Shown here piece by piece: positions 1-8,793 of a stretch of DNA of 64,000 bases. Every line of letters starts with the position of its first letter. The stretch's first letter is position 1. The notes beneath the pieces were generated by a model, which worked only from the letters and a program-made list of their open reading frames with translations, did not search any database and had not been told where the DNA came from. The stretch covers positions 124,001-188,000 of the forward strand of contig LNBW01000079.1 in assembly GCA_001567255.1 (NCBI GenBank). The letters are read 5' to 3'. The position numbers were made by a program, and so were the translations under genes. This DNA is from Bacteroidetes bacterium OLB9. Its GTDB lineage: Bacteria > Bacteroidota > Bacteroidia > Chitinophagales > Saprospiraceae.

Positions 1-1399
1 TGGTGCAATGATGGTGAGTGTTCCGGCTAGAACAGGAATAAAAACTTCACCAGCTGCCGCTTTTGCAGCTTTGATAATGTCTGATTTGCCATTTTGGTAT
101 AGTCGGTGCGTATTTTCAATCACCACGATCGCATCATCCACGATGATACCCAGTCCAAATAACAGTGCAAAAAGCACAATGAAGTTAAGTGTAACCTTAG
201 TACCAATAATCAAATCTGCTAAAGGTAGAAACATAAATGCAAGAAATACACTCAAGGGCACACTCAATGCTACGAAAAATGCATTAGTAACACCCATAAA
301 AAACATCAATATGACCAGTACCAGCAAAAAGCCTATGATGATGGTATTAACCAGTTCTTCAAATGATGTGGCAGCATTTTTACTTTGATCACCTGTGATG
401 GTGACGTTCAAATCTCCAGGCAGATCGCTCTTCTTCATTTCTTTGACGATCTCTTTAACCTGATCTGCGCAATCGATAAGATTTTCGCCGGCGCGTTTGA
501 TGATATTGATCGTCACTACATTTTCTCCATTTAGCCGGGCATAACTTTCAGCCTCTTTAATGGTATCTTTTATCTCTGCGATGTCCTTTAGATATACAGT
601 TCCACCCATCGGCGTGCGAAGTAGGATATGGTTGAGCGAAAGCGCATTTTCGAGTTGGCCCTTCAGTCGAACTGTTCGGTCCATTTTTCCCACAGAAAGC
701 TTGCCGGCACTGATGTCCATGTTTTCATATTTGACTGCATTAGCAATATCATCAAAGCTCAGCATAGATTGCTCCATCTTGAGTGGATCTACATTTATTT
801 GAATTTCTCTCTCAGGTGCACCTACAATTTCAGCTCGAGTAATGGAAGGTAGTACTTCAAACCTATCCTGCATTAACTCTGCATATTTCTTAAGGTCAAG
901 TCCGTTGTATGGTCCACTGAGATTGACAAACATGATCGGCATGTCTGATATTGAAAATTCCTGAACATTGGGCAGTTGAGTCAAATCTGTAGGTAAATCA
1001 GACTGCGCTTTATCTACTGCATCCTTTACTTTTTGCTTGGCTACCTCGGGCTTGATGTCAGTGTCAAACTCTACGATGATTAAGCTAAAATCTGTCTGTG
1101 AAATGGAGTTGACTTTATTTACTTTGGCACCAGAAATTCCTTTGATTTGCTTTTCAATCGGTCTGGTGACAAGGTTTTCGATGTCTGTCGGTGAGTTGCC
1201 GACATAAATAGTGGTGACGGAGATAGTAGGTACTACTACATCAGGAAATTGCTCTTTAGGAAGCGTAAAAAAACGTGTACATGCCAAAGCCTGCCACCAT
1301 CAGGGTCATGATATAGATTGAAGTACGGTTATCTATTGACCAGCTTGTAGGCAGGAACTCCTTGAATTTGTCGGTTAAAAGTTTTAATGGGTTCTCCAC
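1..1399 (-). CDS. RND-family multidrug efflux permease, 3' end outside window, frame break near N-terminus
   Basis: Inner-membrane proton-driven pump subunit of a tripartite efflux system (AcrB/MexB-like, hydrophobe/amphiphile efflux family). The reading frame from about 1266 down to the window edge is open. It shows the porter-domain sequence FPDVVVPTISV, PIEKQIKGISGAKVN, and then the membrane segment with the family motif GLGIIVDDAIVVIEN, whose two Asp sit in TM4 in this family. The likely start is a GTG at 1399, the only start after an in-frame stop, giving VENPLKLLTDKF then TM1. A run of 7 T (complement of A7 at 1267-1273) puts the first ~43 codons in another frame; 6 T would read TFFTLPKEQF without a stop. 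The adaptor gene ends 27 bp upstream, so the two are probably co-transcribed. The C-terminal half is not visible. Family is sure; substrate is unknown. Confidence 0.9.
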
Positions 1400-1426
1400 T
1401 TGATGTGTTTTTGATTGGTACCGAAA

Positions 1427-2593
1427 TTATAAGGTTATACTTTTATCTGTTATCACTTGTCCTTCATACAAGCTTTGATAGCCTTGGGTGACAAAGACAT
1501 CTCCAGGTTTCAATCCTGACAATACTTCGATATTGTCATCGGTGAGTTGTCCTATTGTAATATGTCTTTTTTTAGCGACATTCCTTTCACCTTCTTTCTC
1601 CATCACAAAGATATATTTACCCTTATCATCACTTTGGATAATGTTAATAGGAACAACTATTGCATTAGCATTAGCATGATTGAGAATGTGGACATAAGCT
1701 ACCATATTCGGTTTAATGCCTACTACAGAAGGCACTTTGATTTCGGCAGTGTAGGCACGCGAATTAGGATTGATTGACTGACTTAACCTGAAAATGGTGC
1801 TGGATATTTTTTTGTCAAGAGCAGGTATTTCTACTTCTACTTTTGCACCAGCTTTGATTTTACCTGTATAATTTTCAGGAACATCCACAAAAACCGAAAA
1901 ATCTTGATTGCTTACGATCTGGATCTGTGGTCCTAGAGCGGTCATTCCTGTAAATAATTCGCCTACTTTGATATTGACTATATCCGCAACACCAGTTTGA
2001 TCAGCATATACTAAGAAGGTTTTGGCTTGTTCTTGCTGTGTCTTTATCTGGTGGTCGAGGGCATCCATATTGGTTTTGGCGGTCAATAGTTGTACTTCTG
2101 AACCGATACCCTGATCCCATAGTGCCTTGGTGCGATCATATACATCTTTAGCAAGTTTGTATTGAGTCTTTAATGTTTCAATACCTTGCTGTAACACGGC
2201 ATCATCCAGACGGAGGAGTAATTGACCTTTTTTGACGTGGTCACCTGCTTTTACATAAATCTGGCGCACATAACCACCTACACCATTTCTCGGCGCAACA
2301 TAAGAAGTCGCAGTTGAACTAATCATTCCTTGTAGATCAATAAAGTGTTTAAAACCTTCCGGTTCAATCACCGCAGTAGCGACTAGTTTAGGTTGAATTC
2401 CTCGGGATGGATCTAACTGAATTAATTCCTCTTCAATCTTGTCAATTTTATCATTAAGTGCTGCCACCTGCTTTTTTAAAGTGGTAAGTTCTTCTACTTT
2501 AGCATTGATGGCTGATGACTTATCTGAAATGTCTCCGTTTTTAGAACAGGAAGCTAAACTGATGACTAGTAAGATTTTCAATAATGTTTTCAT
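1427..2593 (-). CDS. RND efflux periplasmic adaptor (membrane fusion protein, HlyD/AcrA-like lipoprotein)
   Basis: Periplasmic adaptor linking the RND pump to the TolC channel. The 388-residue product starts with a lipoprotein signal (KILLVISLASC, lipobox Cys about residue 16), so it is likely lipid-anchored. A short coiled-coil stretch follows (about 30-60). Next come the biotinyl-lipoyl half-motif VRQIYVKAGDHVKKGQLLLRLDD (split by the alpha-hairpin around residues 130-190), the beta-barrel domain and the membrane-proximal domain ending GLKPGDVFVTQGYQSLYEGQ. Length is normal for the family. It lies between tolC upstream (41-bp gap) and the RND permease downstream (27-bp gap), as expected for one efflux operon. 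Substrate cannot be inferred. Confidence 0.93.
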   Translation of the reverse strand: MKTLLKILLVISLASCSKNGDISDKSSAINAKVEELTTLKKQVAALNDKIDKIEEELIQLDPSRGIQPKLVATAVIEPEGFKHFIDLQGMISSTATSYVAPRNGVGGYVRQIYVKAGDHVKKGQLLLRLDDAVLQQGIETLKTQYKLAKDVYDRTKALWDQGIGSEVQLLTAKTNMDALDHQIKTQQEQAKTFLVYADQTGVADIVNIKVGELFTGMTALGPQIQIVSNQDFSVFVDVPENYTGKIKAGAKVEVEIPALDKKISSTIFRLSQSINPNSRAYTAEIKVPSVVGIKPNMVAYVHILNHANANAIVVPINIIQSDDKGKYIFVMEKEGERNVAKKRHITIGQLTDDNIEVLSGLKPGDVFVTQGYQSLYEGQVITDKSITL

Positions 2594-2633
2594 GATATGA
2601 TCGTATGTATTTTATTGCTAAATGAATGAAAAA

Positions 2634-4043
2634 TTATAATTTGCCTAAGGATTTGAGATAAGATACTTTGGCTATAGCTGCATCATAAAGGGCCTGAAAA
2701 TAATTGCCACTGGCACGCTGATACTCTGTGTCGGCCTGCAGCATTTCTATACTAGAACCCACACCTGACTGATACTTTTTAGTGGTCACCTCAAAGACAT
2801 TTTCTGCCAAATGCATATTCCTTTCTTGCATTTTGAGGTTGTCAAGGGCATTTCTAAGGGTATTCTTATTGACCGTTTGCTCCAGATCTATTCCTTGTTT
2901 AAGCTGTATCATATTGTTCTCAAGTTTTTCGATAGATAAACGTGCTTGTTGTATTCTGGATCTTCTCTGTAGCCCGTCAAATATGGGCTGAGATATAGAA
3001 AGACCAATCAATCCTGAAGTGTAAGAAAACCATGGTCCTGATCCATCGACATCGTATTTGTTATCTCTTAAACCTGAACGCTGTAATTGATAAAATGCAG
3101 CCAAAGTAGGCGCATAGGCTATTTTATTTCTGCGCTGATCGAGTTTTTGTAATTGGATTGCTGATTCAAGAACGGCATATTCTTTTCTGTTTTCATATCT
3201 AAAGCCCGATTCTGCTACCATGATTTCTGACTCAATATTCTCCATGGTCAGAGCATCCGTCAAAATTAATGAATCTTGCTGAGGGATCATCAGTGTATTT
3301 TTGAGTACAGCTTCAGTTATGTGAATAGTATTGTTGAGCTGGTGGATGACTGATGAGGTATTATTAATGGTAACTGAAAGTTTGTCAAGATCTAATTTTT
3401 CAATAAATCCGGCTTGGTACATTTTATCCATTTCAGTATGGAGTTGAGTCAACCGGGTAAGTGTATTTTGGGCTACTTCTTTTTGCTTTCGTGCAATGAG
3501 CACTCCGTAATATGATTTGGTGACATTTTCTTTAACATTAACTTCGCCCGCTTCAGTATTTTTTCTAGCAAAGTCCAATACGGCTTTTCGAGCTTGAATA
3601 GCAATGAAGAGATCCGGTTGAAATAGTACCTGTTGCACATCTAAACCTGCCTGATAATTCCATGGCGCTACGAGAGAAATGGGCTGGAATCCAAAAGTGG
3701 CTTGACTGATGTCAATAGGATTTCCATTTTTGTCTTTCACGCCTTCTTTAGCCAGTACCTGATAGACCTGGATGTCTGAAGTAGGGAAGATAAACTGAGG
3801 TAAGTTAGTATAATGTGTTACATTTCCTGAAGCATTTATTTGTGGATATGCTGCACCTACGTATTCTTTGTTTTTGTATGCCTGAATTTCTTCATCTAAT
3901 TTTAGATTTTTGAGGTCAATTGAATTGTTCAGTGCCATATTGACCGCATCACTAACAGAAAGCTTGACTATATTCTGCCCAGATGAATGTGACGTAAAGA
4001 ACACCATAAAAACAATCATTAATGTTGTGGGTATTTGCTTCAT
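2634..4043 (-). CDS. TolC-family outer-membrane efflux channel protein
   Basis: Outer-membrane exit duct of the tripartite pump. 469 residues with a signal peptide (LMIVFMVFFTSHSSGQ). The body has the duplicated coiled-coil/beta pattern of outer-membrane efflux proteins: long amphipathic helices rich in Lys, Glu, Gln and Asn (for example KNVTKSYYGVLIARKQKEVA in the first half, DNLKMQERNMHLAENVFEVT in the second). It ends with YQRASGNYFQALYDAAIAKVSYLKSLG, typical of the C-terminal helix. Its start is 3 bp from the stop of the tetR gene upstream, so regulator, channel, adaptor and pump form one minus-strand unit. Confidence 0.92.
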   Translation of the reverse strand: MKQIPTTLMIVFMVFFTSHSSGQNIVKLSVSDAVNMALNNSIDLKNLKLDEEIQAYKNKEYVGAAYPQINASGNVTHYTNLPQFIFPTSDIQVYQVLAKEGVKDKNGNPIDISQATFGFQPISLVAPWNYQAGLDVQQVLFQPDLFIAIQARKAVLDFARKNTEAGEVNVKENVTKSYYGVLIARKQKEVAQNTLTRLTQLHTEMDKMYQAGFIEKLDLDKLSVTINNTSSVIHQLNNTIHITEAVLKNTLMIPQQDSLILTDALTMENIESEIMVAESGFRYENRKEYAVLESAIQLQKLDQRRNKIAYAPTLAAFYQLQRSGLRDNKYDVDGSGPWFSYTSGLIGLSISQPIFDGLQRRSRIQQARLSIEKLENNMIQLKQGIDLEQTVNKNTLRNALDNLKMQERNMHLAENVFEVTTKKYQSGVGSSIEMLQADTEYQRASGNYFQALYDAAIAKVSYLKSLGKL

Positions 4044-4046
4044 ATT

Positions 4047-4656
4047 TTAGCTGTATGATTTATGGTTTTTTAATATTAATTGATGCCCGGCATCTGTAAT
4101 AATGCCAAATAAGTGATATCTTATTGTTTCTTTAAACAAGTCGATTCTATCAAACCGATCCGGTGGAAATAAACTCGTATCAGTCAGCGCATTAGACTTA
4201 TAGATGTATAATTTTGATATAATCTCACCATTCATATTCTTTCTGTATAACCCTTCTTGTTGTCCTCTAAGAAGATTGTTGAGTAAGTTTTTTTTTACGA
4301 ATAGATTTTGGAAAGCCACTATTTTCTTCCACGTCCTAGGATGGTATTTTTTTAGGTCGTGAATGATGAATGGACTCATATTGGCTAAAAAGAGTAAAAT
4401 GTGATCAGTCATTTTGACCATTTCATCGATTGCATCAGTTGACGATTCAATGATTTGATTGATCTCTTCTTTATTTTGAGCTAAATGTTGTTCTACAATC
4501 TTATCTACAAGTTCATCTTTATTACTAATATAGTTGTATAATGTCTTTTTTGAAATACCTAAATGACTGGATATATCATCCATGCTGATGCTTTTTTATT
4601 CCATATTTTAGGAATAATTCTTTACTGTGGTTTATGATACGTTCATCTAAAGTCAT
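4047..4656 (-). CDS. TetR/AcrR-family transcriptional regulator of the efflux operon, frame break in the DNA-binding domain
   Basis: DNA-binding repressor-type protein, very likely controlling the efflux operon that it heads. From the ATG at 4656 one reads MTLDERIINHSKELFLKYGI, which is helix 1 of a TetR HTH. After the A6 run (T6 at 4592-4597) the frame must move by one to read SMDDISSHLGISKKTLYNYI, the HTH itself. With five A the two parts join into a normal 202-residue regulator. As written, only an ATG at 4583 inside the HTH is left for the downstream frame, giving 178 residues without helix 1. The C-terminal ligand domain (residues ~60-200) is not informative about the inducer. Only 3 bp separate it from tolC. 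Confidence 0.85.
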
Positions 4657-4896
4657 GGCGCAAATATAGGCCAATTACACTTTTGGAATGCTAAAAGTTT
4701 CCAAAGTTTTTTCCGTTTAACATTTTGTTAATAGTTTTAACAAAGCAGCTTGTCAGAATAAAATTTCACAGAATACAGTTAATTTAAAATGCAATATTAA
4801 TTTGTAGTTGATGTTTATGTGTATGATTGATCGTGTAAGCTTCTTTGTATAATGATTTTTGGCCTTTTTACAGCAATCTGTGGTAAGTCTTTTGTG

Positions 4897-5779
4897 TTAG
4901 GTTTGATCGCATCGATATTGCATTTTATTCTTTAAAATGATAGTTAAGAACGTAGCTGCAACAAATGGAAAAGTTAGTTGTATCACATTATACTGGGTCA
5001 TTAAGATACTTATAAATAGTGACAGCACCACACCGAAAGTCATCCAGATTAATTCCTTTTTAGTTTCACCACCCAATGCAATAGCGCAAAGTACAGCATT
5101 ATATCCCGTCAATCCAGTTGCAATCGTGGTATCCGGTACTCCGATAAGGGCAGCAACTATCCCTGAAATAGTGGCGCCAGCCAGTCCTAATAAAGCAGCT
5201 TTAGGCGAGTGAATAAAGACTGCAATAAAAAATATAGCTCCTGATAAAAAATTGGTCTTGGAAAATAACTTGAGCGTAGCCATAGATTGGAAAAGAAAAC
5301 AAGTTTTCAGGCTGAAATGATGACTGGCTGTCTCCATGTAGGAGATGAGGTATGAATGCTTTTACACTAAAGATTAGGATCCATACCACGATGACAAATG
5401 ATAAAGTGTAGGCAGGAATCTTTTTTTTGATAAAAAAGCGATGTAGTAAAGTGCTGGCCACTGATGCCAATATTAATAGTAACCAAGTGATGGGAAAAGG
5501 CTTGAAGAATAATAGCATAGCCACACCGACTAATGCTGCATTAAACCCGAAAAGTCCCTGTTGGATATTTGCTCTATCGTAATTGAAAAGATGGGCAGTT
5601 ATCGTACCTGCCATTGTGGCTATAATTGCAGCTAGGGCCATGATGGGAGAACCATACATAATGCCCAATATAAATAGAAGTCCTGTCCAGTTATTCTCTT
5701 GTAGCATAATTTGACTAAGCCCCTTCAATATTTCTTGAATAAAGGCAGGCAGCAGAGCATAATTTTTTATTTCAGGCAT
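4897..5779 (-). CDS. Urea transporter (UT family), frame break in the middle
   Basis: Integral membrane channel-like transporter of the urea transporter family, ~293 residues when repaired. Both copies of the family's internal repeat are visible, each with its loop signature: GLFGFNAALVGVAML in the first half and GLTGYNAVLCAIALGG in the second. Hydrophobic segments alternate throughout. A T6 run (A6 at 5246-5251) breaks the frame: upstream reads VIFQDQFF then diverges, downstream continues LSGAIFFIAVFIHSPKAALLG. Five T would join them. No urease genes are visible in this window, so the urea may be used by enzymes encoded elsewhere. It could also carry a related small amide. GAPDH lies upstream on the same strand but a terminator separates the two. 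Confidence 0.85.
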
Positions 5780-5840
5780 GGGCTCAATCTACTGATTATT
5801 TACTTTGATATACATTTCGAGATGATCGGCTTTGATTATA

Positions 5841-5875
5841 AAAAGTAAACGGCCAATATTTGTACTGGCCGTTTT
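5841..5875 (-). terminator. Intrinsic terminator after the GAPDH gene
   Basis: Stem AAACGGCCA (5847-5855) pairs with TGGCCGTTT (5866-5874) around a 10-nt loop. Read on the minus strand it is followed by a T-rich tail (complement of the A-rich 5841-5844 stretch). It lies just downstream of the GAPDH stop and upstream of the urea transporter start, so it should separate the two. Confidence 0.75.
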
Positions 5876-5897
5876 CTAATGATCTATTAGTTAAAGA

Positions 5898-7352
5898 TTA
5901 ATAGTAAATTAATCGTCTTACACCTGCTACATGCTTGGCTAGTCTGATGACTTGTTTCGTATAGCCAAATTCGTTGTCATACCATGTATAGAGTACTACA
6001 TTTTTCTTATCGTTTGAAACGATTGTTGCTGGAGAATCATATACTGAACAGCAAGTATTTCCGATGATATCATTGGAGACCATTTCATCATCTACAGAAT
6101 AGTGAATCTGATTAATTAGATTGCCATTGAGCGCTTCATTTTTTACTGCATTATTGACTTCTTCCATTGAGGCTTCCTTGCCCAGTTCAAGTGACATAAT
6201 AGCTAGTGATCCGTTGGGAGTGGGCACACGTACTGCATTAGCGGTGAGCTTATTTTCTAATGAAGGAATTACCTTAGTTACTGCACTTCCTGCTCCGGTT
6301 GAGGTGATGACCATATTGATAGCAGCAGATCGTCCTCTTCTAGGCTTTTTATGCATGTTGTCGAGGAGGTTTTGATCATTGGTGTAGGCGTGGACAGTTT
6401 CGATGTGGCCTTTGACGATGCCAAACTTATCTTCCATGACTTTTAGTATAGGCGAGATAGCATTGGTGGTACAGGACGCTGCTGAAAATATTTTTTCATT
6501 TTCCATGTCTATGGTGCCTTGATTGATGCCATACACGATATTGGGTACACCTTTTCCTGGTGCAGTCAGTATCACTTTAGAAACTCCTTTGGCGCTTAGA
6601 TGTCGGCTGAGTGCTTCTCTGTCTTTAAATACTCCGGTATTGTCGATGACTAATGCATTATTTATTCCATACTGAGTGTAATCGATATCTTCTGGATTGT
6701 TAGCTCCAATCATTTGAACACGCATGCCATTGATGATAAGCACGTTGTTTGCTTTATCTACAACTATAGTTCCGTCAAAAGCACCATGGACAGAATCACT
6801 TCTCAGTAATGCAGCTCTTTTTTCTAACATTTCAGGGTCTTTGTCGCGCGTTACAATTGCTCTCAGTCGCAGTTGCTGTCCTTTGCCCGCTTGCTTGATG
6901 AGCTCCCGCGCAGCTAATCTACCTATTCTGCCAAAACCATATAATACTACATCACGTGGAATCATCTGAAACTTATCTTGGCCAATGAAATCCTTTAGTG
7001 TATCCTTAAGAAAAGCAACTTTATCGCCATTGTACTTGTCTTTTGCTTTCAGGAATTCATAGGACAATCGACCGATATCCAGCTTGGACGGTGCAAGATC
7101 AATAGTATTTAGTGCTTCCGCTAGGGCAGATGAAGTTTCTATGTCAACTTCTTTTTCAATTACATCCCTAGCATATTCGTGCAATTTTAAAATCTCTGCA
7201 ATGGATAAATCTACGAGATGATTTCTGAAAAATACGAGCTCAACTCCTTTGTCATACAGCAGTTGACCTGTTTTACTTGCAAGCTTTACAGCTGCTCTCT
7301 CTCTTTTAACATGTGCATCTAAGTGCTCTTCAAATCCGACTTGGGTGATCAT
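5898..7352 (-). CDS. Glyceraldehyde-3-phosphate dehydrogenase, long Bacteroidota form
   Basis: NAD(P)-dependent oxidation and phosphorylation of glyceraldehyde 3-phosphate (or the reverse) in glycolysis/gluconeogenesis. 484 residues: an N-terminal extension of about 125 residues precedes the Rossmann domain, which starts VVLYGFGRIGRLAARELI. The catalytic Cys is in SAASCTTNAISPI (about residue 300), and the phosphate-binding GAGSAVTKVIPSL and the terminal WYDNEFGYTKQVIRLAKHVA are present. The extended form is common in Bacteroidota beside or instead of the ~335-residue form; the role of the extension is unclear. Start ATG at 7352. Monocistronic, with a hairpin terminator downstream. Confidence 0.93.
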   Translation of the reverse strand: MITQVGFEEHLDAHVKRERAAVKLASKTGQLLYDKGVELVFFRNHLVDLSIAEILKLHEYARDVIEKEVDIETSSALAEALNTIDLAPSKLDIGRLSYEFLKAKDKYNGDKVAFLKDTLKDFIGQDKFQMIPRDVVLYGFGRIGRLAARELIKQAGKGQQLRLRAIVTRDKDPEMLEKRAALLRSDSVHGAFDGTIVVDKANNVLIINGMRVQMIGANNPEDIDYTQYGINNALVIDNTGVFKDREALSRHLSAKGVSKVILTAPGKGVPNIVYGINQGTIDMENEKIFSAASCTTNAISPILKVMEDKFGIVKGHIETVHAYTNDQNLLDNMHKKPRRGRSAAINMVITSTGAGSAVTKVIPSLENKLTANAVRVPTPNGSLAIMSLELGKEASMEEVNNAVKNEALNGNLINQIHYSVDDEMVSNDIIGNTCCSVYDSPATIVSNDKKNVVLYTWYDNEFGYTKQVIRLAKHVAGVRRLIYY

Positions 7353-7982
7353 ATTATTGTAATTTGTTAAGGTTTAATTTGATGTAAGGTACTATTTTTT
7401 TTATGTTTAATAAGAGTTTTGCATATTTATTAAGTTAAAACACATTTATATAGTCTAAAAAAGGAGCTATATAATGGCTGCCTTCACAACAATGATTATA
7501 CAAAAGTCATCACTATGTACCTTCTTCAGATTAGTAAAAACGTACACTAATTGTGGGCATTTGTCTAATCGTTACAAATTTATTGAATTATTTTACTTAA
7601 CATCGCAAAACTTCAATTTTTTTTTGAACAAGTGATATTTACTTACATTGCTTTAATTAATATTGGTATAAATGATGGCTTTTTGAGGGTTTATCAATTC
7701 ATTATATAAATCAATTGTTAGAGGGCAATTGTCTAGGTTGAGTTTTTCAACAGAGAAGGAAGGTGGTTAATGGTTTCTTCAGTAAGACTTATAATATCAT
7801 CCTTAGTAATGCCGGACAAATAAGGATCATTGACTTTGGCGACTACTAGATCGTACTATTATTATAGATTAACACGCGGGAAATGATTATTTCGGTTAAT
7901 CTTTCCTTATCTTTTTCTTTGGTTATTTGAAAATATCTATCTTTACCTCTGCAATTAAATTATTAAATCAATCATCAATATT
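7353..7982. other. Intergenic region between GAPDH and deoD (630 bp), with a possible decayed coding remnant
   Basis: Divergent spacer holding the promoters of the two flanking genes. I see no intact gene. On the minus strand, 7733-7855 is open for 41 codons (ending GITKDDIISLTEETINHLPS...) without a start codon. Just upstream a second open piece (about 7858-7965) reads RYFQITKEKDKERLTEIIIS. Adding one base near 7855 would fuse them into about 75 codons. I do not recognise the peptide. A weak promoter-like TATCTTTA lies at 7938-7945 upstream of deoD. Confidence 0.3.
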
Positions 7983-8684
7983 ATGCCCACACCACATATC
8001 GAAGCACTAGAAGGTCAGATTGCCGAATCCATATTACTGCCTGGTGATCCACTACGAGCCAAGTATATAGCAGATAATTTTTTGACAGACGTACAACAGT
8101 TTAATAAGGTACGTAATATGTTAGGTTATACTGGATACTACCAGGGTAAACGTGTGTCTGTTATGGGTACAGGTATGGGTATGCCTTCCATAGGTATCTA
8201 TTCCTATGAATTGATCAAGTTCTATGGTGTAAAAAAGCTGATCAGAGTAGGGTCGTCTGGATCTGTTCAGCCACATATCAAAGTCAATGATATTGTGCTT
8301 GCTCAAGCCGCTTCAACTAACTCTAATTTTGGAAAGCAATTTAATCTACCGGGTATTTTTTCAGCGACTTCAGATTTTAAGTTACTTTCAGATGCGGCCC
8401 GCAGGGCAGAAGAATTAAAACTCAACTATCACGTAGGTAATATTTTATCTTCTGATATTTTTTATGATGATGATCCGGATAGCTGGAAGCAGTGGGCTGC
8501 GATGGGGATTGCTTGTTTTGAAATGGAAGCATATGCGCTATTCATGACAGCAACGAATCTCAGAGCCTCTGCACTAACAATTTGTACGGTAACTGACTCA
8601 TTTATTACTGGAGAAAGCATGGAAGCCAAAGACCGCGAACAGACACTAATCAATATGATTGGTCTGGCGCTGGATATCGTTTGA
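7983..8684 (+). CDS. deoD: Purine-nucleoside phosphorylase, DeoD type
   Basis: Cytosolic phosphorolysis of purine (deoxy)nucleosides to free base and (deoxy)ribose 1-phosphate in purine salvage. 233 residues, the normal size of the hexameric DeoD type. Visible motifs: the phosphate-binding GDPLRAKYIADNFL near the N-terminus, GTGMGMPSIGIYSYEL (about 60-75), RVGSSGSV, the ribose/base site FEMEAYALF (about 178-187), and TVTDSF with the Asp that acts on the purine base. The start ATG at 7983 gives the standard N-terminus (TPHIEA). The next gene starts 109 bp downstream and is unrelated in function. Confidence 0.95.
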   Translation: MPTPHIEALEGQIAESILLPGDPLRAKYIADNFLTDVQQFNKVRNMLGYTGYYQGKRVSVMGTGMGMPSIGIYSYELIKFYGVKKLIRVGSSGSVQPHIKVNDIVLAQAASTNSNFGKQFNLPGIFSATSDFKLLSDAARRAEELKLNYHVGNILSSDIFYDDDPDSWKQWAAMGIACFEMEAYALFMTATNLRASALTICTVTDSFITGESMEAKDREQTLINMIGLALDIV

Positions 8685-8793
8685 TCAACGACAGCCGGTA
8701 AAAAATTGTCACCTGAAATACACATTGGTTGATTCTGTTAAAGGCTTTACTAGTAACTGGTATATTTACACATCTTTCATTTATTTGACTATT

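Noticed and set aside
628..852. Plus-strand open frames under the RND permease
   Set aside because: They are antisense to a strongly conserved coding frame and show no domain, start signal or composition of their own.
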